Source: Steromphala cineraria (lineage: Eukaryota > Mollusca > Gastropoda > Trochida > Trochidae). From it: a DNA stretch of 64,000 nucleotides. Each line of letters begins with the position of its first letter. Positions within the stretch are counted from its first letter, which is position 1. Shown here piece after piece: positions 12,531 through 24,453 of the stretch. The position numbers and the translations under genes were made by a program. The stretch lies in assembly GCA_916613615.1 (NCBI GenBank), contig OU744725.1:62814575-62878574 (forward strand). Direction: 5' to 3'. Below the pieces are notes generated by a model, which did not search any database, was not told the origin of the DNA, and saw only the letters and a list, made by a program, of their open reading frames with translations.

Positions 12531-12839
12531 AACCTCCTGAGTACTATTCTGCAGCAACAATCCAGATATTCATAAAAAAAATTGAAAATGCAACTGTCCT
12601 CGATTTATAAATGTTTAAGTCAATATCTCCATCAGAATCAATCAATTCTTGAGTTTTAAGAAATCATTGACATAATTCTTTGGTGTTCTCATTTCAACCT
12701 GTATTTTACACCGTGTTATTAAGTGTTCATTATAACTCGTTTCTAGTCTAAATACTTATTCAAAAGTTTCTACATGAATTATTGAAAATAATGGCTATGT
12801 AAATATGTGTTCTTAAAAGATTATTGACAAATTAAGACA

Positions 12840-13530
12840 GTAAAAGAAACGTCCTTGAGTGGAACAATCAATGGAATAATAAAAAACCTTGGTAATTAAC
12901 TGGTCGATTATCATCTCTTGATGGTGAAAAAACTACATATTAATTGGCCCTCTATTATAGAAATGATTGATTTTGTTCCATAATTGGTTAATATTTGTCC
13001 ACAAAACAATGCGATGTTAGTTTAATGAGCAGAATACCATTAAATATTCAATAAGTTTACATGTGGTACCAACGTCACATGATTGTTTTTATTGAGAATC
13101 TGTTGTAAATATTTATGTACGGAACTATGTTTATGTTCGGAAAGCTGAAATGTTATGATTTAATGCGCTTTTCTTTTAATTAAATTTAGAGCTATTATAA
13201 TTATGTTATATGCCGCTGGTTTCCACAGTATGTTTATCTCCTAATTAAAATGCATACTTTTTTTCTCTCCAAAAAAATAAAACTTGATGGTTAAAGATAC
13301 AATTGATCCAGACACACTTTCATCTGTTCCTGTTCACGTCGCTAACAAGAGATATAGGTTGTTTTGACATAAAGGCTCAGTGTTTTGATCGATGGCATGA
13401 CATTGTCGCATGCCTCCTGACCACCGATATAGGTAATTTATGGTGATAATTACCACGATTGCAGGCTAATTATCATTCAGCTACTGTAATGTATATTTAT
13501 CCCTATATTCCCAGCGCAGAGATCTATGGC
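12840..13530. promoter_or_regulatory. Candidate non-coding regulatory DNA
   Basis: Non-repetitive sequence with many homeodomain-type TAATTA/TTAATT cores, forkhead-like TGTTTAT and TATTTGT words and a GATA-like TTATCT. There is no open frame of note. The mixture of compact motifs and lack of repeats resembles an enhancer, but composition alone would produce many of these words in AT-rich DNA. Confidence 0.25.
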
Positions 13531-13565
13531 CTGGATTATGTATAGTTCATGCTTCTAACATTTAT

Positions 13566-13925
13566 CAAATTAATTGGTCTGAGTTACCATGACAACTCAC
13601 ATTTAATTATGTTTGTCATACCTTTAAGTTGCATCCTTTTAATTATTTTTGCAAACTTTTTAGAAGGAGTCAATGCAAATATTGTACAAGAATATAATAA
13701 ATTTCACCTGAGTTACAGCAGCATTAATTAATTGGTTATGAGTTACCATGACAACTCACTTTTAATTATGCTTGTCATACATTTTAGTTGCACTGGTCCT
13801 TTAATTGTTTTTGCAAACTTTTTAGATGGAGACATTGCAAATATTGTACAAGAATATAGTAAATTTCACCTGAGTTACAGCAGCATTAATTAATTGGTTA
13901 TGAGTTACCATGACAACTTTCTTAT
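13566..13925. repeat. Tandem duplication, ~160-bp period, 2.3 units
   Basis: GAGTTACCATGACAACT appears near 13579, 13740 and 13901. Each full copy also contains TTTTGCAAACTTTTTAGA and ATATTGTACAAGAATATA. The copies are closely similar over their whole length. Confidence 0.85.
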
Positions 13926-14780
13926 AAATATATGTGTTATACTTATAAATTTGGAAACATTTGAAACAGGTGAGTGACCTATTGAATCAATGCAGCATAT
14001 CTATAAAAGTATGTGAAGTGTGTTGAAAAATATAAGCAATTTTAAAAAAGTTGTACTTTTCAAATTAAAATCTTATCAGGCATCAAAATGAGATTGGGAC
14101 TAAGAAATTTAAGAAATATTATAGCGTTGTAGAAGAAATTTAATACTTTATTAACAAAGATTAGTTCAAGACACTTCAAGACCATGCATGCAGGCATAAT
14201 GTTCTCACAAATTGAAATACTTTGGTTCTTTGAATGTTAGTCTTCTTTTCACATTATGCTTTGTTGCATTAGGCACAGGTGTTTTGTGTAATTAATTTGC
14301 TCTAGCTAAAAGCTTTTGAACATGTCATTTATTGATAATGTATAGAGGGACATGTTTTTATCATTTGGTAATCATTTCATAATAACTCAACATGGAGGAA
14401 ACTATTTATGACAAGTTATGAACTTATAAATGCATGGAAATTCCCAATAATCACCTATAATAATACCTTTTTTCAATTTGGGTTTTAGGTAGTTTGAAAG
14501 TTTTTCCCATGCAAAGTTAATCTCACTTAGAAGGCAGTACTATTTGGGTTTTTTTTCTGGAAACAACTTTCAAATTGTCTAAACTATACTGTTCTTGTGT
14601 ATCCATTTGACCAATCAACCTAAAAGTTACCCTCAGTTAAATGTGTATCAACTGGGTTGTGTAACAACCAGGAACTAAGAACATGTTTATGTAAACTGAT
14701 ATTTCAGCTTGAAGTTTGATTCCATAAAAACCTGATAAGACTGTCCTTTTAAATGTTAACGAATCCCTTCCGAAATGAAT
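13926..14780. other. AT-rich stretch; orphan MITE end near 14748
   Basis: No supported gene. AAGACTGTCCTTTTAA at 14737-14752 is, in reverse complement, close to the AGGGACAGTCCTATC end of the 8067 MITE and abuts a TTAA. It looks like one surviving end of another copy. No partner end was found upstream. Confidence 0.4.
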
Positions 14781-14782
14781 CG

Positions 14783-15205
14783 TTAAAGGCACCAATCGAT
14801 CGGCTTTCATCCGCCATCTTGAAATGTTAGCAATGCGAGAAAACAAATGTGCTGTATTATGCTTATTCATTAACAAAATTAAGAAATAACCACTTGATTG
14901 ATAGAAGAGTATATTTACAAATAATTCATAATAAAAATTATGAGTTACCACAGCATTTTGTCGCAGTAATGCATTCCACGATCGTAGCTTCAATGATTAA
15001 TTGTCTTCATTTCATGTTCATTTTAAGCGATACACTTAATTCTTTGTCAAATTCTTAAATCTTGAACAACTGAAATGCTTACCTCACAAACATATTGGAA
15101 ATAATGTCTGAAATTATCATGTATAAAACATATATAATTGTAAACAGGAAAGTCCTCCTGAATTTTATTTCCACAAAAAGTACCCCTCTCGAATGGTCCA
15201 TTTAA
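14783..15205. mobile_element. TTAA-type MITE, 415 bp
   Basis: Left end TTAA|AGGCACCAATCGATCGGC (from 14783) and right end, in reverse complement, TTAA|ATGGACCATTCGAGAGGG (to 15205) match at about 14 of 18 positions and carry TTAA on both sides. The interior has no conserved frame. The terminal repeats differ in sequence from those of the 8067 and 16249 elements, so it is a separate family with the same target preference. Confidence 0.6.
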
Positions 15206-15335
15206 GGATCAACATATACAGTGAATGTCATTTTCGCTAATTCTTTGAAAGTGTATTGTTTAATCAGAGCTCTACACAATTATACAACTTATTAACCATT
15301 CCAATTGACAAATCACAAATATTAATGGTCCTCCC

Positions 15336-15511
15336 TTGATATCAGTTAAAAAGAAGAAGAAGGGGGATGCGACTCCAAACACATAGACAGCCAAGCGGGT
15401 GACGACTTCAAGGTTTTAATTGTTACGTTTCGCCACCCCTGAGGGCAGCTTCATCGTTACCTCCTCAAGCTTACCGTGGACAAGCGCCCCCCCAGTTTTG
15501 ATATCAGTTAA
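15336..15511 (-). mobile_element. Short retroposed insert with hammerhead-like core
   Basis: A 148-bp insert (15350-15497) is bounded by perfect 14-bp direct repeats TTGATATCAGTTAA (15336-15349 and 15498-15511). On the minus strand it ends in a CCCCCTTCTTCTTCTTT-like tail, so it was inserted in minus orientation by a target-primed process. The minus strand has a hammerhead-type arrangement: GATGA (15455-15451), a stem-loop that pairs 7 bp, GAAA (15431-15428), a 3-bp helix III and GTC at 15403-15401. The two bases before GATGA are not the conserved C-U, so self-cleavage is doubtful. Penelope-like elements and retrozymes carry such ribozymes; assignment here is inference. Confidence 0.55.
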
Positions 15512-16240
15512 TCAGACTTACAAAACTGCACATGGACTTCGTATTATGGCCTGCCATTTGTTGTCACTTTCATTGAGAGAAAATTTGCAAGAGCAAAAAG
15601 GAGTCACTTCCAGAAAAAAATGGTAATTTACTTTCTTTGAAACCAGAGTAATGAGATTTTGGGAAAATGTACACAAAATAAATATTTTAATTACAATTCA
15701 GTCAATTACTTAATATAAACCCATTAGACATATTTTTCTAAAATACTAACAATTCTTTTTCACTATATGGGATCTAAACCCTCAATCCTTGAGTAAATAT
15801 ATAAATCTTCAAATTTAGATAAATCATGCAAAGTCTAGTCAGCTGTAGAGCCAAAAGCCATTTTTAAAAAATGTCACTCAATTTTCCCAGCTGTGGGTAA
15901 TCGTTATGTTGGAATTTATAATTATCTCACAGAAAAGCAGAAATGACGCTATCCTCATGATAATTGCTGCCAATGACCTTTTGGATTCATTATTTTGACG
16001 AGGGACGCTAAATGAAACAAACGCTGTGGAAAGAGAGATAATAAAGATAGATTATATAGACTTATTCATGAGTGTGATATTCTGTATTGTTGGAGGACAG
16101 ATATACTCAGCCAGAAACAAGAGCTAGTTTGTTTCCAAATTGAGAAGAAAGTGGGTTTATAGCTGCAGGTAGGATTTCATATATATTTGAAGATGATACA
16201 TACAGTTATCAGTTTCATTTTGTTCTAAATTGTGAAATTA
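15512..16240. other. AT-rich stretch without visible gene
   Basis: I see no gene, array or terminal repeat here. Short frames at 15420-15626 run partly through the retroposed insert and are not coding. Confidence 0.45.
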
Positions 16241-16244
16241 TATT

Positions 16245-16608
16245 TTAAAGAGGCAGTAGCACATTTTTGGATAATTTTATATTTTCAATTTCTCACTGAT
16301 TATTGTAAGTTAATGCTAAATGTATTATTTTGACAGTGTTAAAAATCTCATTGCAGAAGCCAATCTTCCATAGTCAGAGGACAAAGTATGAAGATTCACA
16401 TAAAATCCATTGGCGGCCATTTTATGTGAACACCTTTAATTCAGTTTTTGTTAGAAAAAGGAATCCCATGGCTAAACTTTACATCATATATTTGAATTAT
16501 TACTGCTTCAGTTACTTTAAATACATTGTCTTTCAATTGGAACCATTTATTTTCATTTTCCTGACATCACCTTATATTCCCCTTAAAAACGTGCTACTGC
16601 CCCTTTAA
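16245..16608. mobile_element. TTAA-flanked MITE, family A copy 1, 356 bp
   Basis: The left terminus AGAGGCAGTAGCACATTTTT (16249) and the right terminus, read in reverse complement, AGGGGCAGTAGCACGTTTTT (to 16604) are inverted repeats. TTAA flanks both sides (16245-16248 and 16605-16608). Related full-length copies lie at about 35962-36327 and 63538-63892 in the same orientation, sharing GTTAATGCTAAATGTA and TTTTCATTTTCCTGACATCA. Frames that run through it also occur in the other copies and are not genes. The TTAA target suggests mobilisation by a piggyBac- or Kolobok-type transposase. Confidence 0.85.
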
Positions 16609-16779
16609 GATGACAAATATTTGTGATATTTGCCTTTACTTCAGTTTATAGGTACTACTGTTGGATACTCTTACATGTGAATGGCTATTGCTATTCAACA
16701 AAAAAATTTAATACTATAGATATACTTTTTGAAATATGTTTATTTTCACATACTAGATTACTCGTGATTTGAAATATTC

Positions 16780-17235
16780 TTGTTTATGGTATTCAACTTA
16801 TCCTTCTCAAATACTAATGATGCTATTCAACATATTCTTGTCAAATACTAATAATGCTGTTCAACATATTATTGTCAAATACTAATGATGCTATTGAACA
16901 TATTCTTGTCAAATACAATAGATGTTATGTGACATTATTATGTCTTATACTAAAGATGCTATTCAACATATTTTTGTGTCAAATTCTAAAACCATGTTTC
17001 TGCTTAAGAAGCCATTTGTCCAAAAAAGATGATACTCAATTTGTCAAATTTGAAGGAATGCTATTCAACATATTTTTGCCTCAAATTATATAAAGCCTAT
17101 TCCTGCTAAAGAAGCTATTTGACATTAAAAGATGCTTTAGAAAAATGATATTTGACATATTATTGTCAAATCCTATATGCATTATTTGACCTATATTCTC
17201 ATCAAATATTATTATGATATTCAGCACGTTTTTGT
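16780..17235. repeat. Degenerate tandem repeat, ~36-bp unit
   Basis: ATGCTATTCAACATATTCTTGTCAAATACTAA-like units repeat with variable spacing and expanding, diverging copies toward 17235. Repetitive short frames across it are by-products. Confidence 0.7.
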
Positions 17236-18265
17236 TATGTACTTAATTGTTCATAAATGGCATTGTTTTTGCAAAATAAAAAATATCATATCAATATCAT
17301 TATGTAACAATATCTGCAGTCTATGTTATATGTGTTTTGAAGACCAGCGTACATACTATTGTTAAGAATGAAGATGAAAGCTTTATTAACTTAGCCAGCA
17401 CGACATTAGGGTGTGAATTTCATTAGCCAATGGCTAAGCAGGATTATTCCTTTCTGTGATTGGCTGAAAGTATGATGTCAAAAATAGATTGGCTCTATCA
17501 ATTTAAATTCAATATATAATTGAATGATACCTCAACTGGATGTTTGTTGAGAGCTTTTATCTTGAAAAAGACAGATGGGTTATGTTTGATATTTGTTAGT
17601 TACATGAACAAGTGATTGAGTTTATGTTTTTTTGAATGTTGAAAAGAAATATTAATATGATTCTTATTAATTAATTTCTTATCTATTATTATTTATCATG
17701 CTCATACCATTGATGATTTTAGTGACCTCTTACTGACGTTGATTTAAGGAAACATCAATAGATGCTCTTAATTCAAGTTTAGATAAATCAGGTTTAAATG
17801 TTTTTTAAATCTGCATGTGTATTTGTAGGTGGTTTATTAGATGTTTAGGCTTTTAGAGAGATCTTTCAAATGCTTTTAATTCTCAAGAAAAAATCATAAA
17901 TAATTCATAGTACTGATGATCATAGCTTAGAATTAGCTTAAGGATCCCATGCCATGTTTTTATAATAATCTTGGTTCAGTGTTTTATGAAAATCTTGATT
18001 AAATTATACAGAAAGCTCTTTTCATACAGAAACCAGCTGCTAAAAGCATTCATTAAGGCCTAAAACCTCATAATAAAATTTGGAATAATTTTCATGACAA
18101 TTTGTTTTAAATGTGATAGAAATATATCATTCAACCTGTCGCTGTTAAAAGCTTTAAGTGCCATTATATCTTCCATGTTCTGAACAATAAATGTCTACTT
18201 AGAATTTAATATTTGCATCGAAAGAAACCCAAACATGTTCTAGAATGCAAAATATTATAAGTAAT
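17236..18265. other. AT-rich stretch without visible gene
   Basis: No gene or repeat boundary is evident. CCAAT-type words (GCCAATGGC, ATTGGCTG) occur near 17430-17495 without an associated open frame. Confidence 0.4.
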
Positions 18266-18268
18266 ACA

Positions 18269-18372
18269 ATTCAGACGCAGGGGACATAGGGAGATATTTG
18301 CCTCTCGCTTTCGGCTCATTGCATAACAGCAAGCAAGAGGCTGATATCTCCCTATGTCCCCCGCGTCTGAAT
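18269..18372. mobile_element. Foldback hairpin element
   Basis: Arms at 18269-18305 and 18336-18372 pair almost perfectly, beginning ATTCAGACGC and ending GCGTCTGAAT. The loop holds CTCGCTTTCGGCTC, whose reverse complement GAGCCGAAAGCGAG is nearly the loop word of the 9455 hairpin. The arms themselves are unrelated to that copy, so a shared loop with different stems is the common feature. Confidence 0.6.
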
Positions 18373-18613
18373 GATATAAAGAATTTATCTTATCGAATGT
18401 TTAAACAAAACGCATATAGAGAAACTGCATAAGCTCTTTGACTATAGTTTGTTCAAAGCTACATATCGGTTGATCAAAAGCAAACTTGATATGTTCGAGG
18501 TAACATACCCGGTATATGTACATTTCAAAACGCCCAATCTGCATGTTTTTTTACTGCCTTTTTAAGGCAAGCTATAAATAACTTATCACCTCGCTCAAGA
18601 GGGTGATATCAGT

Positions 18614-19682
18614 TACTGTAAAATCATGTATTTTCACTGGGCATTTTTTTCGCGCGTTTATCAAAAGTGACACATTCGCGCGGTGTATTTTTCGCGCAAA
18701 TCATACCTACTGAATATTATTTTATATCTCATCCTCCGAAATGCTGTCAAAATCATTAATCTTATTTATAAAGTGACCCTCTTCCAGCACGAGGAAGGAA
18801 CCGCTCTGCAAAGGACATATGCTTGTAATGAAAATAACATTCGTTTACTTACGGTGTTTTGTTAGTTTTTTAATGCATTATCATTTTCATCACAGTAAAA
18901 GCGATATGGCAGTCAGTCAAACAAACGTTCAGTGAACGTAGCGGTCATGATGTTTTTGTTACAAGCCTTTCCATTGGCTCATTAGTTGAAATCGACCAAT
19001 CAGTTAGTCGAGGACAAAAAGCTTATTGACAAAGCTGGAGATGACCTAACCGGTGTATAGAGAAATGGATGCCTACTTAAAAACTGTAAAAGATGAGGCT
19101 AAACAAAATTATTTTTTCAGTTGAACTTTTTGTAAGATTCGCAGAAATTAATAAACCAATATCAAAACCAGTAATCACAGAAAATACTAAGATGAGTACT
19201 TCGTTGATAATTTCTTGTAATATTTCATTATGTAAAATTTATTACCCTTATTTCACGAGGTTTCATCTCGTATGACACCGTCACTAACAAACACATGTTA
19301 TCGATCGATATTGCCAGCTAACACGTGTTGAATATTTCCTGTAGTCCGGTACATGAATACTTTTTATTGATACATTATTTTGCATTTTCCTTATCATTTC
19401 TCTCTATATTTTCATTAAAATGCAACAATTAGACTAAAGTAATTTATTTTACAAGGTTTGTTTTGAAATGACATCGATGCTTTTATGTAAACATCGACTC
19501 GCCTGACTGACTCGGCTGGGAGATATAAACCATCTTACTTGCCTGTGATTGTTTCAATGTGTTTCCACGATCATGTCATATATATCTGTATATATTTTCG
19601 CGAGGTTAAATATTCGCGCATAATACTTTTGCGCGAATTGCGCGAAAATAAAACCCCCGCGAAATATAATGATTTTACAGTA
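18614..19682. mobile_element. TA-flanked DNA transposon, 1065 bp, non-autonomous
   Basis: Both ends start CTGTAAAATCAT (left at 18616, right in reverse complement from 19680) and are flanked by TA. The subterminal regions are rich in CGCG words (TTCGCGCG, GCGCGAAAA) and remain mirror-like for about 90 bp. TA duplication points to a Tc1/mariner- or pogo-type transposase. No transposase frame is present; the longest frames are about 60 codons. The interior has CCAAT boxes near 18975-19005 and a short frame starting at 19063 in a less AT-rich context, which could be captured host promoter DNA. Confidence 0.7.
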
Positions 19683-19984
19683 TCAAGGGTCATGTGACCA
19701 ATCAGAGATCGAGATTCTTACATGAGGTAGGATAAAAAAGTTTAACATGTAAGTATATGATCCTTCAATATATATTATTTTCCTAAATTGAATTCAATCC
19801 TGATGATACATTTTTTTTTTAAATTTTCAATTTGACAAAAATCTTATTTTTCACCCAAAACATACCATTTTTTTGTCATATGTTATACTGACTGACATTT
19901 TGTTTTAAACGAGTACAGTCTTTTGTTTAACTTACTGCACCATGTTTTGGAAAGCTAGTTAGCTAAATGTCTTAAAATTATTTG

Positions 19985-20240
19985 TATGCCCCCGAATCAG
20001 AGATTCCGGGGGTATATTGTTTTTCACCTGTCCGTCTGTCCGTTTGTCCACAAAAACTTTAACCTTGGTCATAACTTTTGATTGGTCAGAGCTAGGTCTT
20101 TGATACTTGACATATGGATCCCTTGTGATGAGACCTTTCAGATGACACCATGACATTTGACCTTGTGACCTTGACCTTGACACAGCGAGCAGGATGCATC
20201 TGGGGGCAAATCGATCGTGTTTCACAAACACATCTTGTTT
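19985..20240 (+). mobile_element. Interspersed repeat with CCCCCG hairpin start
   Basis: It begins with an inverted pair TGCCCCCGAATC...GATTCCGGGGGTA, then CCTGTCCGTCTGTCCGTTTG, then several TGACCTTGACC words. Repeats of this build are common in mollusc genomes. No coding frame is present. The right boundary, near CTTGTTTGATAAAG, is approximate. Confidence 0.5.
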
Positions 20241-20340
20241 GATAAAGTTTTAAAATATTTTGATTTTGAAATTCAAAAGAACATAATGTGTGCATCTGAT
20301 GGATTTAGACATGCACGCACCAAATTAAATTGACATATTT

Positions 20341-20612
20341 CAGTAAGCTGGGCAAACATGATTTGGTTAAATGTTCTTACTTTACAATTCAGAACATGTT
20401 GTTGATATCATTCTGCTGATGAAATGTGCTGTTTGTAGAACATGTAATGATTTTAAGAAAGTTAGCCAAACATGATTCAATTAAATGCTCTTAACTTGTC
20501 ATTCAAGGCATGCTTTATTTAGTTATCATTGCGTTCACAAAATGTGCCCTTGTTAGAAAATATCTTGATGTCATTTCAGAAAACGAGCCAAACATTTTTT
20601 TTCAGTGTTGTT
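20341..20612. repeat. Degenerate ~122-bp repeat, 2.3 units
   Basis: GCCAAACATGATTCAATTAAATGCTCTTA-like blocks start near 20347 and 20467, and the next begins near 20587. The copies have diverged substantially. Confidence 0.6.
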
Positions 20613-20654
20613 TCTTTGTGAGTGAAGACATGGGATTATAAATCATCATTTTTA

Positions 20655-20925
20655 ATGAAAACTCCATCCGATAGAAATAACACTTTCACAATATTTTTGA
20701 TCAAAACTACATCCGATAGAAATAACACATTCACAATATTTTTGATCAAAACTACAGCCGATAGAAATAACACTTTCACAATATTTTTGACCAAAACTAC
20801 ATCCGATAGAAATAACTCATTCACAATATTTTTTATCAAAACTCCATCCGATAGAAATAACACTTTCACAATATTTTTTATCAAAACTACATCCGATAGA
20901 AATAACACATTCACAATATTTAGGA
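20655..20925. repeat. 45-bp minisatellite, 6 units
   Basis: CATCCGATAGAAATAACAC begins a unit every 45 bp, with CCG at 20668, 20713, 20758, 20803, 20848 and 20893. Since 45 is divisible by three, the plus strand reads as a 15-residue repeat (115 codons, 20622-20969) and the minus strand is also open. Both being open and the unit being so uniform at the DNA level argue for a non-coding minisatellite. A small repeat protein cannot be excluded. Confidence 0.85.
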
Positions 20926-21494
20926 AGTTAGAAAATATTTTAGATTGCAGTGTTGTATTTAGAACTTGAAAACTGATAACAGTAGTTATCTCCGGAGTAA
21001 TCTTGAGAATTGCTGTTTATTTCCCAAAGCTCATATCACCAAGCCTTGTATCAATGATACTAATCTACTTGAAATACAAACCATTGGTGTCAATACCATT
21101 GTGCATTCAAATCAATAAAAACACCTCACCACAATAGTCTTAAAGTTAAATATTCATGGGACAAAAATATAATATTTACAAAAGTTTTTTTTTATCTTGA
21201 TCTTGATCACCAAAGGTTATCTTTTAATAATGAACTTAATTATCTGATTGGAAGTTCAATTGATAAATATATCAATTTCATTGATTTAGAGTTAAGAGTA
21301 TTTATTGGACAGTATCGGTTTGGACCACTTAGTCTGTAGTGTAAGCTGACGTCAGACTGTCCTGGGGTTAGGCTTTACAAAAACAGGGGAGCTAACCAAC
21401 TAGAAAATTGTCTTTATGGTTGTTAAATCTGCCATTGTTAAAAATGCCATTGGCTCACTTCATAAGGCATTGATGTAAATCTTTGTCACTAAGG

Positions 21495-21765
21495 TAACCT
21501 TAGTGTAATGCGTTAAATTATGGGTGTAATTTTCACCTTGTTAAATGTTCCAAATTGAGATTATAGTCGTCGTTGATGGGCATTATTAGTTTGATAATTG
21601 ATGCATGATGAAGGCATTTTTGTGGATATACAACTTCTTTTTTTGAAACCTTAGTGTAATGTGTTAGATTGGTGTTAATTTTGTTAAAGATTGCTCTTTG
21701 AAAGGATAATAGTCTTTGTTGATGGACATTGTATAAGTTGAAATGATTAAAGAGACACAGAATAT
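21495..21765. repeat. Degenerate ~153-bp direct duplication
   Basis: ACCTTAGTGTAATG-GTTA at 21498 and 21651 begins two copies that later share ATTATAGTC/ATAATAGTC, GTTGATGG and GGACATT/GGGCATT. The copies are diverged. Confidence 0.6.
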
Positions 21766-23835
21766 GTTTATAGGATCACATATGTCAAATTGTGAAATTT
21801 ATGTTATTACATCGGGAACCTCTTACTGTTACTGAAAATAACAAGTTAAAGGTCAATCAGTACATTAGAGTGAAAATACGGCCATTCAAAAACGGACAAT
21901 GTGGCTCGAGTGGCGCGCGCAAATTCGTCAAACGTAATTTTGAAACCTTGTCATAAGCTGACAGGAAGATATATTCGATTCGATAGTGTTTATTAGGTAT
22001 TGTAACTAATAGGTAGAATAATTGGATGCATAATTTCAAATATTAAACGTATTTGAGATGTTTTCTTGATTTTTCCATAAAATCAAGCATTTTAGAGATA
22101 TTAATTATGCAAAAATGGATATAGTCCAGTGATGAGATATGAACTTCAATCAGCATATTAGACATTTTGAAGCTTATCAAAACCATATAAAATTTTAATA
22201 AAGATACCCTTAGCCACTTGAGGGCAAATTTATTGAATATGGATGTACAACTTCTGTATTATTTTTTGTAAGATCACATTTTCACATTGAAAGTAATGTT
22301 GTTTTCACTTGCTCCATTCTTCAGGTGATTAGTCTGTGTGATAAGTCGTGATATCATATGTAACTTGAGATAAAGAATTCTTTCCTTCATCAAGTTATGA
22401 TTATTGTAACAAATGGCCACAGATTGTTTAAACAATTTTCTTCATTTCCTCTTCTGTTATGTGACAATTTTGAAAAATGTTCAAGACATTGGACAGATAT
22501 GCTTTCAAATTGGTAATGTATGGTAATATATATTTAAAGTTTCCATATTTTGCTTATTTTGCAAATTTTAAGGAAAGCGCATTCTTGTCAAATGGTATAT
22601 AACTGTCTTGTGACTCAAGTTTTGTCATGGGTTGATATTCATTAATGCTGTTTCAACAGTTAGTCTTGACAGAAATGATTTAATCAATGAATTCTTTTTA
22701 TTGTCACAATTGGTATGAAAGCATGTTGTGAAATGATATGAATAGATGTCGTGAAATGGTATTGTGATATTGCAAATTGTTATATGATATGATAATTGCA
22801 AATTTGAAATGGTATAATAATGCTAATAAAATCAATGATTTATTTCACTTTAAACATCAAGCAATACCTGAAATTAATTGCAGTTAATTTCACTTAATAT
22901 TCCTCATGAAGTGTATGCTTTTACAATTTTGACACACTTTCTATTGCAATTGCGAAATCATTCTATCCATCACAGATTTGCCAATAATTCTGTTTTTATT
23001 AGTGTGTGCATATTTGTGTACATGTCAAGGACAAATCATAAACTGAATTCCAAAGTTTTTTAAATATTTGACATTTATGAAATGAAACACTTATTGATTT
23101 CTTACCTCTTAAAGATGATTTCTATTAAAGGTAATTTGCAACCTGCAATAATAACTTGATATGTTTCAAACTACCCAAGTCTGGAATAATTCAATACATG
23201 GTTGTGAAATTTCAAAGTTCGATTTGACAAATGTCAAATTAATTAAATGAAGAATTGTACAATATTGAAGTATAAGACATTCTGTATATTCATATCATAG
23301 AGAAAGATTTTATGATTATGAAATATATATCATGCTGGTTAAAATATTGACTGTGTATATATATATATCTCTTTTTAATTAGTCTGAGAGAATTGTATTC
23401 ACATTTTAATTTTGATGTACAAAGATTATTAAGCAAATATCAAGCATGTTGATTAATGGATTATCATTTAAATTTCTGAACACAAAAACCGTATGACACT
23501 TCCAAGATTGTCAGCGTTATGACAGCTGCTTAAACTAACTAACAATGACAATAAATTAGACTGACATATTAATACTTCTACCGGTAACTTTCAATATTGC
23601 GATATTTATATAATCAAGCTAAATAAAGTTCTTGAAGATAAGTTTATGCATTTGTGTGGAAATAGGGTTCCATTTTGACTTCGAACTTTTTCTTATCATG
23701 TTCAATATCATGTCACATGTTATCAATGAATTCATCTTTATTTGTAAATTTGTTTTTAAATGTTTTGGCACTTTTTCCTATTGCAAAATAATTTACAAGG
23801 GTCAAGATATAAGCTTATTTCCACTGACAAGATGA
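21766..23835. other. AT-rich stretch without visible gene
   Basis: No supported gene. A GC-richer patch with a GAGTGGCGCGCGC word at 21900-21920 may be the remnant of an element. The 22720-22840 part is low-complexity (TGAAATGATATG-like words) and there is a (TA)n run near 23356. Confidence 0.4.
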
Positions 23836-24053
23836 CCATGGATACTGAGAAAGAAAATAGACCAAGATTCATAATTGCCACTAATTCCCAGTTGGCCTCT
23901 CGTATCACATCTTTAATGCTCTGTCACGGACATAAACAGTATTTCAATATGGCTATCACTCTAATAGGATGTCTGGGGACGCACACTGATGTGATGTCCA
24001 AAATGACCAGCGTTATCATGATTGGAGAATCTCAGAACTGGCATCTTAGATGA
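23832..24053 (+). CDS. Possible small ORF or exon, unrecognised
   Basis: From the ATG at 23832 a frame of 73 codons runs to a stop at 24051-24053. Its composition is less AT-biased than the surroundings, with varied residues (for example RPRFIIATNSQLASRI). I recognise no family and see no signal peptide or membrane segment. Upstream the frame is open back to 23760, but that part looks like AT-rich noise. It might be an exon, but there is no strong acceptor before it. The minus strand of the same patch is also fairly open, so conserved non-coding DNA is an equal alternative. Confidence 0.2.
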   Translation: MTMDTEKENRPRFIIATNSQLASRITSLMLCHGHKQYFNMAITLIGCLGTHTDVMSKMTSVIMIGESQNWHLR

Positions 24054-24134
24054 CCACTATATAAACCTTCAGGATGATGCATACATCAATTGTAGCAATG
24101 TCAGAATTATAACCAGCCCTATCAACATTTGAAA

Positions 24135-24312
24135 TACAGTTGAACTTGGATATAACGAACTCCAAGGGACCAATGAATTTAGTTCGCTATATCCGGTGTT
24201 CGCTATACACATATAATTTTAATGATATCATATAGGGATGGGACTTGAAAATTGGTTCGCTATATCTGATTGTTCGCTATATCCGAGTTCATTATATCTG
24301 TGTTCTACTGTA
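24135..24312. mobile_element. pogo/Tigger-like MITE, 174 bp
   Basis: Left end CAGTTGAACTTGGATATAAC (24137) and right end, in reverse complement, CAGTAGAACACAGATATAAT (from 24310) are inverted repeats, flanked by TA on both sides (24135-24136, 24311-24312). The interior repeats GTTCGCTATATCCG several times in both orientations. CAGT starts with a TA duplication fit pogo/Tigger-type Tc1/mariner elements. There is no coding capacity. A related, more decayed start may be present at about 25843. Confidence 0.75.
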
Positions 24313-24453
24313 CTTTTTAATTTTTTTGTTTTATTTGTTTCGATAGTTTAATAATAGTCGTACATTTGATATACTTTGTTCACTGGTAGAATTTTAGAAA
24401 TAACACTTCTTGCTGTGTCCAAAATGACATTTGATACTGATATATAATAATAT

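Noticed and set aside
14637..14993. 118-codon minus-strand frame
   Set aside because: It crosses the left end of a TTAA-type MITE and an orphan MITE end, and has no motif or splice context.
16330..16608. 92-codon frame with hydrophobic C-terminus
   Set aside because: It lies wholly inside a MITE, and a related frame occurs in the copy at 63716-63940, so it is repeat sequence.
20622..20969. Plus and minus frames of 115 and 92 codons with a 15-residue repeat
   Set aside because: The 45-bp unit is a multiple of three, so frames stay open automatically, and both strands are open.
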